Of a stretch of DNA of 64,000 bases, positions 43,939 through 54,571 are shown one piece after another. The notes under the pieces were generated by a model. It worked only from the letters and a program-made list of their open reading frames with translations, did not search any database and was not told where the DNA came from. How positions within the stretch are numbered: position 1 is the first letter of the stretch; each line of letters starts with the position of its first letter. This DNA is from Ohtaekwangia koreensis (GTDB taxonomy: Bacteria > Bacteroidota > Bacteroidia > Cytophagales > Cyclobacteriaceae). A program made the translations under genes and the position numbers. The stretch lies in assembly GCF_900167975.1 (NCBI RefSeq), contig NZ_FUZU01000003.1:434001-498000 (forward strand). The letters run 5' to 3'.

Positions 43939-44587
43939 TCCTGAGGAAGAAGACATCGCAGATGATCACGTGGCAACATCTGCAGACACGCCTATGCGTG
44001 AAGATGCTTTTAACATGGACGATGAGGAGAAGATTGATCTGATTGAAAAACACTTTCGTGAGATCATGAACATCCTTGGACTCGACCTTACGGATGACAG
44101 TCTGAACGGAACTCCGCGCAGAGTCGCCAAGATGTATGTGAAGGAAGTTTTCAGCGGATTGAATCCGAAGAACAGACCACATGCCCGGCTATTTGAAAAT
44201 AAATATAATTATGATCAGATGCTGGTGGAGAAGGACATCACGTTCTACTCACACTGCGAACATCACTTCGTACCTATATATGGTAAAGTACATGTAGCGT
44301 ATTTCTCCAGTGGAAAAGTAATTGGCCTTTCGAAGATCAATCGAATCGTTCAGTATTTTTCGAAACGTCCGCAGGTACAGGAAAGGTTAACGGTACAGAT
44401 CGGGAAAGAAATGCAACGTGTATTACAGACAGAAGATGTAGGCGTTGTGATCGATGCAAACCATATGTGCGTTGCCTCGCGAGGCGTTGGCGACACAAAC
44501 AGCAAAACCGGTACAGCTTATTTCTCAGGAAAGTTTAAAGATGAAAATATTAAACGCGAGTTTCTAAACTACATAAATAGCAAATAA
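43898..44587 (+). CDS. folE: GTP cyclohydrolase I
   Basis: Cytosolic zinc enzyme of 229 residues that opens GTP to 7,8-dihydroneopterin triphosphate for folate, queuosine or pterins. Zinc ligands are in HCEHHFVP and HMCVASRGV. From the first ATG it overlaps queD by 41 bases in another frame; a later start at 43994 (MREDAFNMDDEEK) would remove the overlap and still contain the full catalytic domain. A terminator follows. The overlap suggests coupled translation if the first start is used. Confidence 0.94.
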   Translation: MRQKGISLNIRPVNPEEEDIADDHVATSADTPMREDAFNMDDEEKIDLIEKHFREIMNILGLDLTDDSLNGTPRRVAKMYVKEVFSGLNPKNRPHARLFENKYNYDQMLVEKDITFYSHCEHHFVPIYGKVHVAYFSSGKVIGLSKINRIVQYFSKRPQVQERLTVQIGKEMQRVLQTEDVGVVIDANHMCVASRGVGDTNSKTGTAYFSGKFKDENIKREFLNYINSK

Positions 44588-44608
44588 AGCCCGAAAAGGG
44601 CTTTTTTT
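44586..44608 (+). terminator. Terminator after folE
   Basis: AAAGCCC (44586-44592) and GGGCTTT (44598-44604) with a five-base loop and a T run; the stem overlaps the folE stop codon. Confidence 0.88.
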
Positions 44609-44715
44609 ATGAGGCATCGCAACATATGTGTTGTACCGGATTATTAAGGTATTATGTTCAACGTACATCATTAATGGTTAATTTGGTTGTATAAGTAAAC
44701 CCAGACCCCCATTAT

Positions 44716-45225
44716 ATGTCATTAGAACAAGATCTCCAACAAGAAGACTTTCAGAACGAGTATCAGAAAGCCTTACTGAACATGCTCTTCACCAATTACT
44801 ACATGGTGGACAAGATGAATGGTGTTTTCAAGAAACACGACATTACACGTCAGCAGTACAACGTTATGAGAATTTTAAAAGGCCAGTTACCAGGCCACGC
44901 CTCCATCAATCTTATCAAGGATCGTATGCTTGATAAAATGTCTGACGCTTCTCGTATCGTTGAACGGTTACGCGTGAAAGGATTTGTTACGCGTGAGTTT
45001 TGTGAGAAAGACAAACGAAGCGTTGAAGTAAAAATCACACAAACAGGACTTGCCGTCTTAGAGAAAATGCAAGCCGAAGTCGAAGCCTTTGAAAATATTC
45101 TTCACAATCTTTCAGAAGATGAAACACATCTTTTGAATCATTTGTTGGACAAGATAAGAGGTTCGGATAAAGTGAAGCAAACGAGTGCAAAGCAAACGCT
45201 GGAAGCCGAAGCTTCTTCGCGATAA
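44716..45225 (+). CDS. MarR-family transcription regulator
   Basis: A 169-residue winged-helix DNA-binding protein. The core DITRQQYNVMRILKGQLPGHASINLIKDRMLDKMSDASRIVERLRVKGFV is the MarR recognition unit, with the CEKDKRSVEVKITQTG wing after it. The effector is unknown. It lies 41 bases upstream of aconitase in the same direction and could be co-transcribed or control it; the usual MarR pattern is regulation of its own neighbour. Confidence 0.9.
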   Translation: MSLEQDLQQEDFQNEYQKALLNMLFTNYYMVDKMNGVFKKHDITRQQYNVMRILKGQLPGHASINLIKDRMLDKMSDASRIVERLRVKGFVTREFCEKDKRSVEVKITQTGLAVLEKMQAEVEAFENILHNLSEDETHLLNHLLDKIRGSDKVKQTSAKQTLEAEASSR

Positions 45226-45266
45226 AAAATTTGCTACTTTAGCATCGCTTTAAATTTTAAACTCTT

Positions 45267-47972
45267 ATGGTATTCGATTTAGAAATGATCAAGGCTTTGT
45301 ATGCTAAGATGCCCGCACGCATAGCCAAAGCTCGAAAGGTTGTTAACCGTCCTCTTACGTTGTCTGAAAAAATATTGTATTCTCATCTCCATGAAGATCA
45401 AAAACTGGAGAATTTTGGCCGGGGAAAATCATACGTAGATTTCGCACCTGACCGTGTAGCAATGCAGGATGCCACCGCGCAGATGGCTTTGTTACAATTT
45501 ATGTCTGCCGGAAGGCCAAAGGTAGCGGTACCGTCTACTGTACATTGCGACCACTTGATCGTTGCTAAAACTGGTGCACAGGAAGATTTAGTAAACGCCA
45601 ACGCAGAAAGTAAAGAGGTATATGATTTCCTCGCTTCTGTATCAAACAAGTATGGAATTGGTTTCTGGAAACCAGGAGCTGGTATCATTCACCAGGTAGT
45701 ATTAGAGAACTATGCTTTCCCTGGTGGCATGATGATCGGTACTGATTCACATACAGTAAACGCAGGTGGCTTGGGAATGATCGCCATCGGTGTTGGTGGT
45801 GCTGATGCTGTTGATGTTATGTCAGGCATGGCATGGGAGTTAAAATTCCCGAAACTTATTGGAGTAAAATTAACAGGTAAGCTGAACGGATGGGCATCTG
45901 CAAAAGATGTTATTCTGAAAGTGGCAGGGATCTTAACTGTAAAAGGTGGAACCGGTGCTATTGTAGAATACTTTGGTGAAGGTGCTACTTCATTGAGCTG
46001 TACAGGTAAAGGTACCATCTGTAACATGGGCGCTGAAGTTGGTGCTACCACATCTACTTTCGGTTACGATGAGTCCATGGCACGTTACCTTGCTTCTACC
46101 GGACGCGCTGAGGTAGCAGAACTTGCTAACCAGGTACAGGAACATCTTACCGCTGACCCTGAAGTATATGCTGACCCTGAGAAATATTTTGATCAGGTAG
46201 TAGAGATCAATCTCACTGAACTTGAGCCACACATCAACGGTCCGTTCACTCCGGATTTAGCAACCCCTATATCTAAGATAAAAGAAGAAGCTGCTAAAAA
46301 CGGCTGGCCTACTACAGTTGAAGTAGGATTGATTGGATCTTGTACAAACTCTTCTTATGAAGATATATCCCGCGCAGCGAGTCTTGCCAGGCAAGTTGCT
46401 AACAAAGGATTGAAGACAAAAGCAGAGTTTACCATTACACCAGGTTCAGAGTTAGTACGCTATACTATAGAACGCGATGGTTTTATCGATGCATTCGATC
46501 AGATCGGAGCGAAAGTATTTGCTAATGCCTGCGGACCTTGTATCGGTATGTGGAGCCGTGTAGGTGCAGAGAAAAAAGAAAAGAATACCATTGTGCATTC
46601 ATTCAACCGTAACTTCCAGTCACGGAACGATGGTAATCCGAATACATATGCCTTTGTAGCGTCACCTGAATTGGTTACAGCGCTTGCTATAGCAGGAGAT
46701 CTTACCTTCAACCCGAACACAGATTTCCTTACCAATGAAAAAGGCGAGCAAGTGAAACTTGATCCTCCATCCGGTGATGAACTTCCAACAAAAGGTTTTG
46801 ATGTAGAAGATCCAGGATTCCAGGCTCCCGCTAAAGACGGAAGTAAAGTACCGGTTAAAGTTAACCCTGCCTCCGATCGTCTTCAGTTGCTTGATCCATT
46901 CAAAGCTTGGGATGGTAACGATCTGAAAGGTTTACGTTTGCTGATCAAAGCGAAAGGTAAATGTACCACGGATCATATCTCAATGGCTGGTAAATGGTTA
47001 AAGTATCGTGGACACCTTGACAACATTTCGAATAACTTGTTGATTGGTGCTACTAACTTTTTCAACGAGAAGATCAACAGTGTAAAGAATGGTCTTACAG
47101 GTCAATACGATGAAGTACCAAAAGTACAACGTGACTATAAAGCAGAAGGTGTAGGTTCAATTGTAGTCGGTGACGAAAACTATGGAGAAGGTTCATCACG
47201 TGAACACGCAGCTATGGAGCCACGTCACTTGGGCGTACGTGCTATACTTGTAAAATCATTCGCGCGTATCCACGAAACAAACCTGAAGAAACAAGGTATG
47301 TTGGGATTGACATTCGCTGACAAAGAAGATTATAACAAGATTCGTGAAGACGATACTTTTGATATTGTTGGTCTGACTACATTTTCTCCTGACAAACCAT
47401 TGACGTTGGTTATTCACCACGCGGATGGTACTGAAGAGAGCATCACTGTAAATCATACTTACAACGCTGGTCAGATCGAGTGGTTCAAAGCCGGATCTGC
47501 TCTTAACCTGATGGCAAAGAAATTTGCTGACGAGAAGAAGCAACCTGTCGCTGCGAAACCAGCTCCTGCTGCTAAAGTTGTAAAAACTACTTCGCCTGCT
47601 CCTGCTGTTAAAACGATCAGCAAGCTTATCGCTGCAGACAAGACTAGCAGTGCTCCTGTAAAGAAGGCGGCTAAGAAAGTTGTGTCGAAAAAAGCTGCTC
47701 CTAAGAAAGCAGTGAAGACAACAACAGCGAAAAAGGCTGCTCCTAAAAAAGCTGCAAAGAAAGTAGTTGCTAAAAAGGCCGCTCCTAAAAAAGTGGTTAA
47801 GAAAGCAGTAGCGAAGAAAGCCGCTCCTAAAAAAGCAGCGAAACCTGTGAAGAAAGTAGTTGCTAAAAAAGGAGCCAAGAAGCCCCTTAAAAAAGTAACA
47901 GCAACAGCGAAGAAAGCTGTTAAGAAGTTACCTAAAAAAGCAGCGAAGAAATTCGCCAAGAAGAAAAAATAG
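45267..47972 (+). CDS. acn: Aconitate hydratase with histone H1-like C-terminal tail
   Basis: TCA-cycle enzyme converting citrate to isocitrate. The mitochondrial-type aconitase core occupies about residues 1-750, with [4Fe-4S] ligands in [10 protein letters not shown] and [11 protein letters not shown] and the swivel-domain [15 protein letters not shown]. From about residue 757 an added tail of about 145 residues is almost entirely Lys, Ala, Val and Pro, with repeats of KKAAPKKA and KKVVAKK, resembling histone H1/HU-like nucleic-acid-binding tails. The frame is continuous with no sign of a shift. The tail may bind DNA or RNA or alter localisation (inference). Confidence 0.95.
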   Translation: MVFDLEMIKALYAKMPARIAKARKVVNRPLTLSEKILYSHLHEDQKLENFGRGKSYVDFAPDRVAMQDATAQMALLQFMSAGRPKVAVPSTVHCDHLIVAKTGAQEDLVNANAESKEVYDFLASVSNKYGIGFWKPGAGIIHQVVLENYAFPGGMMIGTDSHTVNAGGLGMIAIGVGGADAVDVMSGMAWELKFPKLIGVKLTGKLNGWASAKDVILKVAGILTVKGGTGAIVEYFGEGATSLSCTGKGTICNMGAEVGATTSTFGYDESMARYLASTGRAEVAELANQVQEHLTADPEVYADPEKYFDQVVEINLTELEPHINGPFTPDLATPISKIKEEAAKNGWPTTVEVGLIGSCTNSSYEDISRAASLARQVANKGLKTKAEFTITPGSELVRYTIERDGFIDAFDQIGAKVFANACGPCIGMWSRVGAEKKEKNTIVHSFNRNFQSRNDGNPNTYAFVASPELVTALAIAGDLTFNPNTDFLTNEKGEQVKLDPPSGDELPTKGFDVEDPGFQAPAKDGSKVPVKVNPASDRLQLLDPFKAWDGNDLKGLRLLIKAKGKCTTDHISMAGKWLKYRGHLDNISNNLLIGATNFFNEKINSVKNGLTGQYDEVPKVQRDYKAEGVGSIVVGDENYGEGSSREHAAMEPRHLGVRAILVKSFARIHETNLKKQGMLGLTFADKEDYNKIREDDTFDIVGLTTFSPDKPLTLVIHHADGTEESITVNHTYNAGQIEWFKAGSALNLMAKKFADEKKQPVAAKPAPAAKVVKTTSPAPAVKTISKLIAADKTSSAPVKKAAKKVVSKKAAPKKAVKTTTAKKAAPKKAAKKVVAKKAAPKKVVKKAVAKKAAPKKAAKPVKKVVAKKGAKKPLKKVTATAKKAVKKLPKKAAKKFAKKKK

Positions 47973-47990
47973 AATTGTAAAAGGAAAAAG

Positions 47991-48022
47991 AAAAGCCCCG
48001 CTAAACCGGGGCTTTCTTTTTT
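47991..48022 (+). terminator. Terminator after aconitase
   Basis: AAAGCCCCG (47992-48000) pairs with CGGGGCTTT (48007-48015), six-base loop, then a T-rich run. Confidence 0.88.
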
Positions 48023-48105
48023 TACACCCATTGAACGGAGCTGTTTCAAGTCATGTCGAGAATCAAATTTAATCGTTAGCTTCGAGGCAAAAATATATAG
48101 TCAAC

Positions 48106-49302
48106 GTGCAGTACGATGTTATTGTAATCGGAGGCGGAGCAGTCGGGCTCGCCACAGCTTTACAGCTTATCAACCGTAACCCGGACCTTAAGGTCATTCT
48201 TCTTGAGAAAGAAAAAGTAGTCGCGAATCATCAGACCGGTAACAACAGTAATGTTATCCACTCGGGTATATACTATAAACCCGGGAGTTTGAAAGCGAGG
48301 AACTGTATCCATGGTTATAATCTATTACTCGACTTCTGTAAAAAGTACGATGTTCCGCACAATATCTGTGGTAAAGTTATCGTGGCTACAGATGAGCATG
48401 AACTTCCTTTATTGAAAAACATATTCGACCGCGGGCAGCAAAACGGATTGCAGAATCTTAAAATGCTTACGGCTTCCGAGTTAAAAGAACATGAACCGCA
48501 TGTAGCAGGTATAGCTGGTATATATGTACCTCAAACCGGTATTGTTGATTATAGAGCTGTTGCCGAAAAGTATGCTGAAGTATTTCAGCTGCAAGGTGGT
48601 GAAATAAAATTGGGCGAGAAGGTTGTTGATATCCACTTCCACACAGAGAAGGTTGAAGTCGTTACCGAGAACACTACCTATAGCGGGAAGCTGGTGGTAA
48701 ACTGTGCAGGTCTATATTCTGATAAGATTGCACGACTTACTTCTTCGAACGTAAACGTAAAGATCATTCCCTTCCGGGGAGAATATTATAAACTGAAGAA
48801 AGAAAAAGAATACCTGGTGAAGACGTTGATATACCCGGTGCCGGATCCGAACTTCCCATTTCTCGGAGTACACTTTACCACGATGGTTGGTGGTGGTGTT
48901 GAATGTGGACCTAACGCGGTACTTGCTTTTAAAAGAGAAGGGTATAAAAAAACAGATATCAACCTTGCTGAACTTGGTGAGACATTAGCCTGGCCTGGCT
49001 TCCGTAAAATTGTATCAAAGTACTGGCGCACAGGCGTTGGCGAAATGTATCGTTCGTATTCGAAGGCTGCATTTACAGAGGCACTTCAAAAGTTGTTACC
49101 CGAAATAAAAGAAGATGATCTGATCGAAGGCGGTGCAGGTGTTCGCGCACAGGCATGCGACAAAACGGGTGGGCTACTGGACGACTTCATGATCCTGGAA
49201 GAAAAGAAGGCAATCAATGTTTGCAATGCTCCCTCTCCTGCTGCTACATCTTCACTCTCCATTGGAGAAACTGTCGCGGAGCTCGTAGAGAAAAGACTAT
49301 AA
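48106..49302 (+). CDS. lhgO: L-2-hydroxyglutarate oxidase
   Basis: FAD-dependent oxidase/dehydrogenase of 398 residues that returns L-2-hydroxyglutarate to 2-oxoglutarate. FAD motif VIGGGAVGLATAL at the N-terminus, then NNSNVIHSGIYYKPGSLKARNC, the typical LhgO stretch. The start codon is GTG (48106); it gives the N-terminus MQYDVIVIGGG expected for the family. It is separated from aconitase by a terminator and ends at a bidirectional terminator. Confidence 0.92.
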   Translation: MQYDVIVIGGGAVGLATALQLINRNPDLKVILLEKEKVVANHQTGNNSNVIHSGIYYKPGSLKARNCIHGYNLLLDFCKKYDVPHNICGKVIVATDEHELPLLKNIFDRGQQNGLQNLKMLTASELKEHEPHVAGIAGIYVPQTGIVDYRAVAEKYAEVFQLQGGEIKLGEKVVDIHFHTEKVEVVTENTTYSGKLVVNCAGLYSDKIARLTSSNVNVKIIPFRGEYYKLKKEKEYLVKTLIYPVPDPNFPFLGVHFTTMVGGGVECGPNAVLAFKREGYKKTDINLAELGETLAWPGFRKIVSKYWRTGVGEMYRSYSKAAFTEALQKLLPEIKEDDLIEGGAGVRAQACDKTGGLLDDFMILEEKKAINVCNAPSPAATSSLSIGETVAELVEKRL

Positions 49303-49343
49303 CCGTAAATATTCTATCTGCGCACTTGCGTAAGGTCAAGCAT

Positions 49344-49379
49344 AAAAAAAGAAGAGGTCGGGTGACCTCTTCTTTTTTT
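49344..49379. terminator. Bidirectional terminator between lhgO and parC
   Basis: A 16-base perfect stem including the core GAAGAGGTC (49351-49359) and GACCTCTTC (49364-49372), four-base GGGT loop, long A and T runs on either side. Confidence 0.92.
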
Positions 49380-49491
49380 TATACTATATCTATACTTTTT
49401 AAGAATCAAACATCGAACTCGATGGTAGTGCCAGGATTGAGAGTTCCGCTTGACGGCGTGTCTCTTTTATCTGACTTCTCATCTTCTCCCC

Positions 49492-52329
49492 TTACCTTTT
49501 CTTCTTCTTTGCTGGCTTCACCTTTTTGGCCGGAGCTTTTGCTGCTTTCTTCACCGAAGAGGGCTTGCTGCTCGACTTGGATTTTTTTGGTGGGCTCACT
49601 TTTTTGCTGGTGGCTTGGGGCTTGGCTTTGACTGTCTTCTTGGCTTGCTTTTTCGGGCTCGCCGAAGAGACTGACTTGCCCGTCTTCTTCGATGATTTCA
49701 GGTTCGAACTCAATTTTTTTTTTGACGACTGATCGGTATCAGTAGTCTCGACTAACGTATTTTCGTCATCACCTTCTTCAAGTCCGGTTTCTTCTTCCTG
49801 AACAAGTTTAACCTTCGTTACCTTGTATTGAGAAAGTTTGTTACCAACAGCTTTCCAGCCTTTGACATCGACAACTTCCTCCAGGTTTATAACCTCCGTT
49901 GTTTTAGGTTTGTCTTTCGCCTTCACAATTTCTATTTCCACTTCTGGTGTTTCTGAAGTTGTTACCGCTACCAGACGTGACCCTATACCTTCTGATATAA
50001 ATCCAAATTCTTTATCAAGCGTAGTGGTTTCTATAAGGAAACGCTTCACCATATACTGCTTGCTCTCACCATCAACATATACCGCAGAGATTGCCTTTTC
50101 AGGACTAAACTTCTCTACGCGCAAAGTCTTTTCCGGATCGAAGCGATTGGTGAGTTCAAAGTTTGTGATCTTGTACGATCCGTTACGATAGAACGTGATG
50201 ATCTTGTCATCTACATCAAACTTACCAATATAGCGTCCGCGCTTATCTTTATTCAAGCGGCCTGCATCTTCATCAAACCACAGATCGAGTTTACTAAGTG
50301 TTGAGCCACCGGCCTTCAGGAAATCTACTTTCCGAACCGGGTATGGTGTGATGATATTTCCTCTTGAGCTTCTTCCTTTTATCTCCAACTCCGCGAAGTC
50401 GTAAGTAAAGATCTTCTTGCGCGCTGTACTGGACTGCGAAAGTTTTACTTCTACTTTTTCAGCTTCACCGTTTGGATTTCCGCTGACGTATAAAATCTTG
50501 GAGTTCGGATTTCCTTGTGTCAGATCATATTCTTTATCGCGGGTTACACCTGGAATATTGAAACGCTTCGCGAAGCTCTTGCCTCCCTTACCGTCAGAGT
50601 ATATCACATTGAATACCATGCGATCATCCCCTTTCTTCCAGATACCTACGTATAGTATATCTTTACCCATAAAGACTTTTTCCTGAATCCTGGAGATTCT
50701 TGCTTTACCGTCCTTGCGGATCACAATAACATCATCCAGATCAGAGCAATCACAAATATACTCGTCCTTCTTCAGGCTATACCCTATAAAACCATCGGTA
50801 CGGTTTACATATAGCTTCTGGTTGTTCGCAATAACTTCCACAGCTGTAACGGATTGGAAGCTCTTGATCTCCGTTTTCCGTTCGCGGCCCTTGCCATATT
50901 TTTCCAACAGCCTTTGGAAATAGGCAATGGCATAGTCGATCAGGTTTTTGAGGTGATGCTCTGTTTCCTTCAGTTCCTTCTGAAGATCGCGAAGCATTTC
51001 ATCTGCCTTGAACGAATCGAATTTAGAGATACGCTTAATTCTGATCTCTGTAAGACGAACGATATCTTCGGTTGTAATCTCACGATAGAATTTCTTCTTA
51101 TGAGGCTTCAGTCCTTTATCGATAGTCGCGATAACTTCTTCCCAGCTTTCAGCTTCTTCAATGTCGCGGTAAATTCTGTTCTCAATGAATATCTTTTCAA
51201 GAGATGAGAACAGGATTTTCTCCATCAACTCTTGCCGTCTGATTTCCAACTCTTGTTTCAAAAGTTGAACAGTCTGATCCGTGTTATACTTCAGGATCTG
51301 GTTAACCGGTAAGAACTTCGGCTTGTCATCTATAATAACGCAAGCATTCGGAGAAATAGAAATCTCACAATCTGTGAAAGCATATAGTGCATCGATCGCT
51401 ACTTCAGGAGATTGACCTGGCTGAAGATGAAGCTGGATCTCGACAAACTGTGCCGTGTTATCTATAACCTGTTTTACTTTAATCTGTCCTTTCTCACTCG
51501 CCTTCACGATTGACTCCATCAACGAAGTAGTTGTCGTTGAGAAGGGAATCTCTTTAATGGCCAGTGTTTTCTTATCGACTACTTCGATCTTGGCTCTCAC
51601 CTTGATTTTACTTCCACGCAATCCCTGGTTATAGTCTGAGAAGTCGGCTATACCTCCGGTTGGAAAATCAGGATATATCTTCGGGTTCTTACCTTTCAAT
51701 ATATCAATTGATGCTTTGATAAGTTCAATGAAATTATGAGGAAGGATTTTGGTAGACAGACCTACGGCAATCCCTTCGACACCTTGTGATAACAGCAGTG
51801 GAAATTTTACAGGAAGTGTTACCGGTTCACGCTTACGACCATCATACGAAAGTTGCCATTCAGTAGTCTGTGCGTTGTAAACAACATCCAATGCAAACTT
51901 GGAAAGACGAGCTTCAATGTAACGCGGTGCTGCTGCACCATCTCCCGTACGTATATCTCCCCAGTTACCCTGCGTTTCAATAAGAAGATCCTTCTGTCCT
52001 ATATTAACGATCGCATCACCGATAGAAGCATCACCGTGCGGGTGAAACTGCATAGTGTTACCAATAACGTTTGCCACTTTATTGAAGCGACCATCATCCA
52101 TTTCTTTCAGCGAATGCATGATCCTGCGCTGCACGGGTTTGAACCCGTCTTCCAGGCGAGGCACTGCGCGCTCCAGAATTACATAAGACGCATAATCCAG
52201 GAACCAAGTCTGATATAAACCATCAATGGCAATGGAGTGTATAACATCTTCACTCCCACCGGTACCGTTGGTTTTCTCTTCGTTCGACTCGTTGTCCTGA
52301 TTCGCTTTCGGGTTTTCTTTCTTACTCAT
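49492..52329 (-). CDS. parC: DNA topoisomerase IV subunit A with basic tail
   Basis: Type IIA topoisomerase subunit of 945 residues that cuts and rejoins DNA. The catalytic tyrosine is in APRYIEARLS; QRRIMHSLKEM and HPHGDASIGDAIV form the active-site region. At the quinolone-contact position it has Ala where E. coli ParC has Ser (HPHGDS); this may be normal for this phylum. Residues from about 840 on are an acidic linker, then a Lys/Ser/Pro-rich tail (SKKTGKSVSSASPKKQAKKT and similar) ending in PAKKKKR, comparable to the aconitase tail. It is downstream of parE, 76 bases apart. Confidence 0.94.
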   Translation of the reverse strand: MSKKENPKANQDNESNEEKTNGTGGSEDVIHSIAIDGLYQTWFLDYASYVILERAVPRLEDGFKPVQRRIMHSLKEMDDGRFNKVANVIGNTMQFHPHGDASIGDAIVNIGQKDLLIETQGNWGDIRTGDGAAAPRYIEARLSKFALDVVYNAQTTEWQLSYDGRKREPVTLPVKFPLLLSQGVEGIAVGLSTKILPHNFIELIKASIDILKGKNPKIYPDFPTGGIADFSDYNQGLRGSKIKVRAKIEVVDKKTLAIKEIPFSTTTTSLMESIVKASEKGQIKVKQVIDNTAQFVEIQLHLQPGQSPEVAIDALYAFTDCEISISPNACVIIDDKPKFLPVNQILKYNTDQTVQLLKQELEIRRQELMEKILFSSLEKIFIENRIYRDIEEAESWEEVIATIDKGLKPHKKKFYREITTEDIVRLTEIRIKRISKFDSFKADEMLRDLQKELKETEHHLKNLIDYAIAYFQRLLEKYGKGRERKTEIKSFQSVTAVEVIANNQKLYVNRTDGFIGYSLKKDEYICDCSDLDDVIVIRKDGKARISRIQEKVFMGKDILYVGIWKKGDDRMVFNVIYSDGKGGKSFAKRFNIPGVTRDKEYDLTQGNPNSKILYVSGNPNGEAEKVEVKLSQSSTARKKIFTYDFAELEIKGRSSRGNIITPYPVRKVDFLKAGGSTLSKLDLWFDEDAGRLNKDKRGRYIGKFDVDDKIITFYRNGSYKITNFELTNRFDPEKTLRVEKFSPEKAISAVYVDGESKQYMVKRFLIETTTLDKEFGFISEGIGSRLVAVTTSETPEVEIEIVKAKDKPKTTEVINLEEVVDVKGWKAVGNKLSQYKVTKVKLVQEEETGLEEGDDENTLVETTDTDQSSKKKLSSNLKSSKKTGKSVSSASPKKQAKKTVKAKPQATSKKVSPPKKSKSSSKPSSVKKAAKAPAKKVKPAKKKKR

Positions 52330-52405
52330 GACCGATTAAAAAATATAACTTCAAAAATGCTTTTTGATTTCTCTCACCTATATACTGCAAGAGCTTACTG
52401 AACTT

Positions 52406-54310
52406 CTATGCCTCTACTTCTTCCTCTTCCGTTTTCTCGGCACTCGCCTCCACTTTATCAAGTTCAACACGAAGGTTTTCAATGATAAAGTCCTGACGGG
52501 TTGGAGAGTTTTTACCCATATAGAATTCAAGTATCTTCTGAAGATGACTATCCTTGTGAAGCAACACAGGCTGCAAGCGGATGTTCTCTCCTATAAATCT
52601 TCCGAACTCATCAGGAGATATCTCTCCTAAACCTTTGAAGCGCGTGATCTCTGGTTTGCTTCCAAGTTTTCTAACCGCGTTTTGTTTTTCCTCTTCGCTA
52701 TAGCAATAGATCGTTTCTTTTTTGTTCCGTACCCGGAAGAGTGGTGTCTCCAGGATGAACACGTGACCTGCCTTTACTAAATCAGGGAAGAACTGAAGGA
52801 AGAATGTCATCAGCAATAACCGGATGTGCATACCATCCACATCGGCATCGGTAGAGATAATTACTTTGTTATAGCGCAGACCATCCAAGCCATCTTCAAT
52901 GTTCAATGCATGTTGCAGCAGGTTGAACTCTTCATTTTCGTAAACAACTTTCTTGGTCAGTCCATAACAGTTCAGCGGTTTACCACGCAAGCTGAACACG
53001 GCCTGTGTTTCTACATCACGTGATTTTGTAATGGAACCACTCGCAGAATCTCCCTCGGTGATGAAGATCATACAATCTGCACCCTTCGGATTTTTTTCAT
53101 CGAAATGATACCGGCAATCACGAAGCTTACGATTGTGCAGGTTCGCTTTTTTCGCACGCTCATTTGCCAGCTTTTTGATACCGGCTATTTCTTTACGCTC
53201 ACGCTCCGATTGTTGAATACGTTTCTTTAAAGCTTCGGCAGCAATCGGATTTGTATTGAGGTATATCTCCAGTTCTTTGGCTACAAAGTCGCCAACAAAA
53301 CTTTTAATAGGCTGCCCCCCTTCCGGAGCGGTATAGATAGAACCTAATTTTGTTTTTGTCTGAGACTCAAACACCGGCTCCTGTACGCGAATGGCAACAG
53401 CTCCAATTATACTGGCGCGGATATCCGCTGCATCAAAATCTGTTTTATAAAACTCACGAACACCTTTTACAACGCCTTCGCGGAAAGCGGCCAGGTGAGT
53501 ACCACCTTGTGTTGTGTTCTGCCCATTAACAAATGAATAGTATTCTTCACCGTACTGATTGCCATGCGTAAGTGCTACTTCAATCTCTTTTCCTTTCAAG
53601 TGAATGATCGGATAACGCAAATCATCCGGATCAGACTTTTGTCTTAACAGATCCAGCAAGCCATCCTTGGAGAAAAACTTTTGACCGTTGTAATTGATCG
53701 TAAGGCCCGCATTCAAAAACGCGTAGTTCCACATCAGGTCATCCAGGTATTCCGGAATGAAGTGATAGTTTTTAAACATCGTGCTATCCGGCTCGAACTC
53801 AACATACGTACCGTTGCGTTCATCCGTCTTTCCTAGCTTCGGATCATTTACCAAAACTCCCTTCTTGAACTCAGCAGTCTTCTGCTGCCCTTCGCGAAAC
53901 GCCTGAACTTTGAAGTGACTTGACAAAGCATTCACTGCTTTCGTACCGACACCGTTCAAACCAACAGACTTCTGGAAGGCACCTGAATCATACTTCGCAC
54001 CGGTGTTGATCTTGGAAACAACATCCACCACTTTACCCAGCGGTATACCACGCCCGTAGTCGCGCACCGTAACTTTGGATTCCGTTATATGTACATCGAT
54101 GTTCTTTCCATAGCCCATCATGTGTTCATCGATACAGTTATCGACTACTTCTTTTACCAATACATAGATACCATCGTCCTTCGATGAACCATCACCGAGT
54201 TTACCGATATACATACCAGGACGTAAGCGAATGTGTTCACGCCAGTCAAGCGACTTGATACTGGACTCATCATAGGTAAAAATAGAGGACTCTTTCTCCG
54301 ATTTTGCCAT
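52406..54310 (-). CDS. parE: DNA topoisomerase IV subunit B
   Basis: ATPase subunit, 634 residues. The GHKL ATPase motifs are [24 protein letters not shown] and [14 protein letters not shown]. The TOPRIM site is EGDSASGS, and the C-terminal [15 protein letters not shown] follows the family. The partner parC lies just downstream, so the two subunits are made together. The paired order and topoisomerase-IV-type features favour ParE over GyrB. Confidence 0.95.
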   Translation of the reverse strand: MAKSEKESSIFTYDESSIKSLDWREHIRLRPGMYIGKLGDGSSKDDGIYVLVKEVVDNCIDEHMMGYGKNIDVHITESKVTVRDYGRGIPLGKVVDVVSKINTGAKYDSGAFQKSVGLNGVGTKAVNALSSHFKVQAFREGQQKTAEFKKGVLVNDPKLGKTDERNGTYVEFEPDSTMFKNYHFIPEYLDDLMWNYAFLNAGLTINYNGQKFFSKDGLLDLLRQKSDPDDLRYPIIHLKGKEIEVALTHGNQYGEEYYSFVNGQNTTQGGTHLAAFREGVVKGVREFYKTDFDAADIRASIIGAVAIRVQEPVFESQTKTKLGSIYTAPEGGQPIKSFVGDFVAKELEIYLNTNPIAAEALKKRIQQSERERKEIAGIKKLANERAKKANLHNRKLRDCRYHFDEKNPKGADCMIFITEGDSASGSITKSRDVETQAVFSLRGKPLNCYGLTKKVVYENEEFNLLQHALNIEDGLDGLRYNKVIISTDADVDGMHIRLLLMTFFLQFFPDLVKAGHVFILETPLFRVRNKKETIYCYSEEEKQNAVRKLGSKPEITRFKGLGEISPDEFGRFIGENIRLQPVLLHKDSHLQKILEFYMGKNSPTRQDFIIENLRVELDKVEASAEKTEEEEVEA

Positions 54311-54571
54311 AGCACGAAAAGGATTTAGTGTTCAGAAAATTGAAGATCAAAAAATTCAAGTTCAAAGTTTAAAAAATCTGCTGTGTGGTAAAGTCCTGAA
54401 GCAAAAAAAATCGCGCTTCGGGCGCCTCAGCAAAAATCTATAAGCATCTAATAACATGAATTTTAAAATCACTTCAAGTAATTCAATAAAAACTTTAACT
54501 ATAAAAATGAATAAGATAAACCAACTTAAACATCTGAATTACAGACTATAAATGTGATCAATTTAAATTGA
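54311..54571. other. AT-rich region upstream of parE
   Basis: About 260 bases without a supported gene. It ends in a perfect 20-base palindrome (TGATCAATTT then AAATTGATCA, 54555-54574) that overlaps the stop codon of the next gene. No T run follows on either strand, so it is not a standard terminator. Confidence 0.55.

Noticed and set aside
47471-48049. Open frame antisense to the aconitase tail, rich in Phe/Ala/Thr
   Set aside because: It is the mirror of the Lys/Ala repeat; the composition follows from the repeat and there is no start context or homologous feature.
49500-49680. Ser/Leu/Phe-rich plus-strand frames opposite the ParC tail
   Set aside because: Antisense of a Lys/Ser repeat; low-complexity shadow only.
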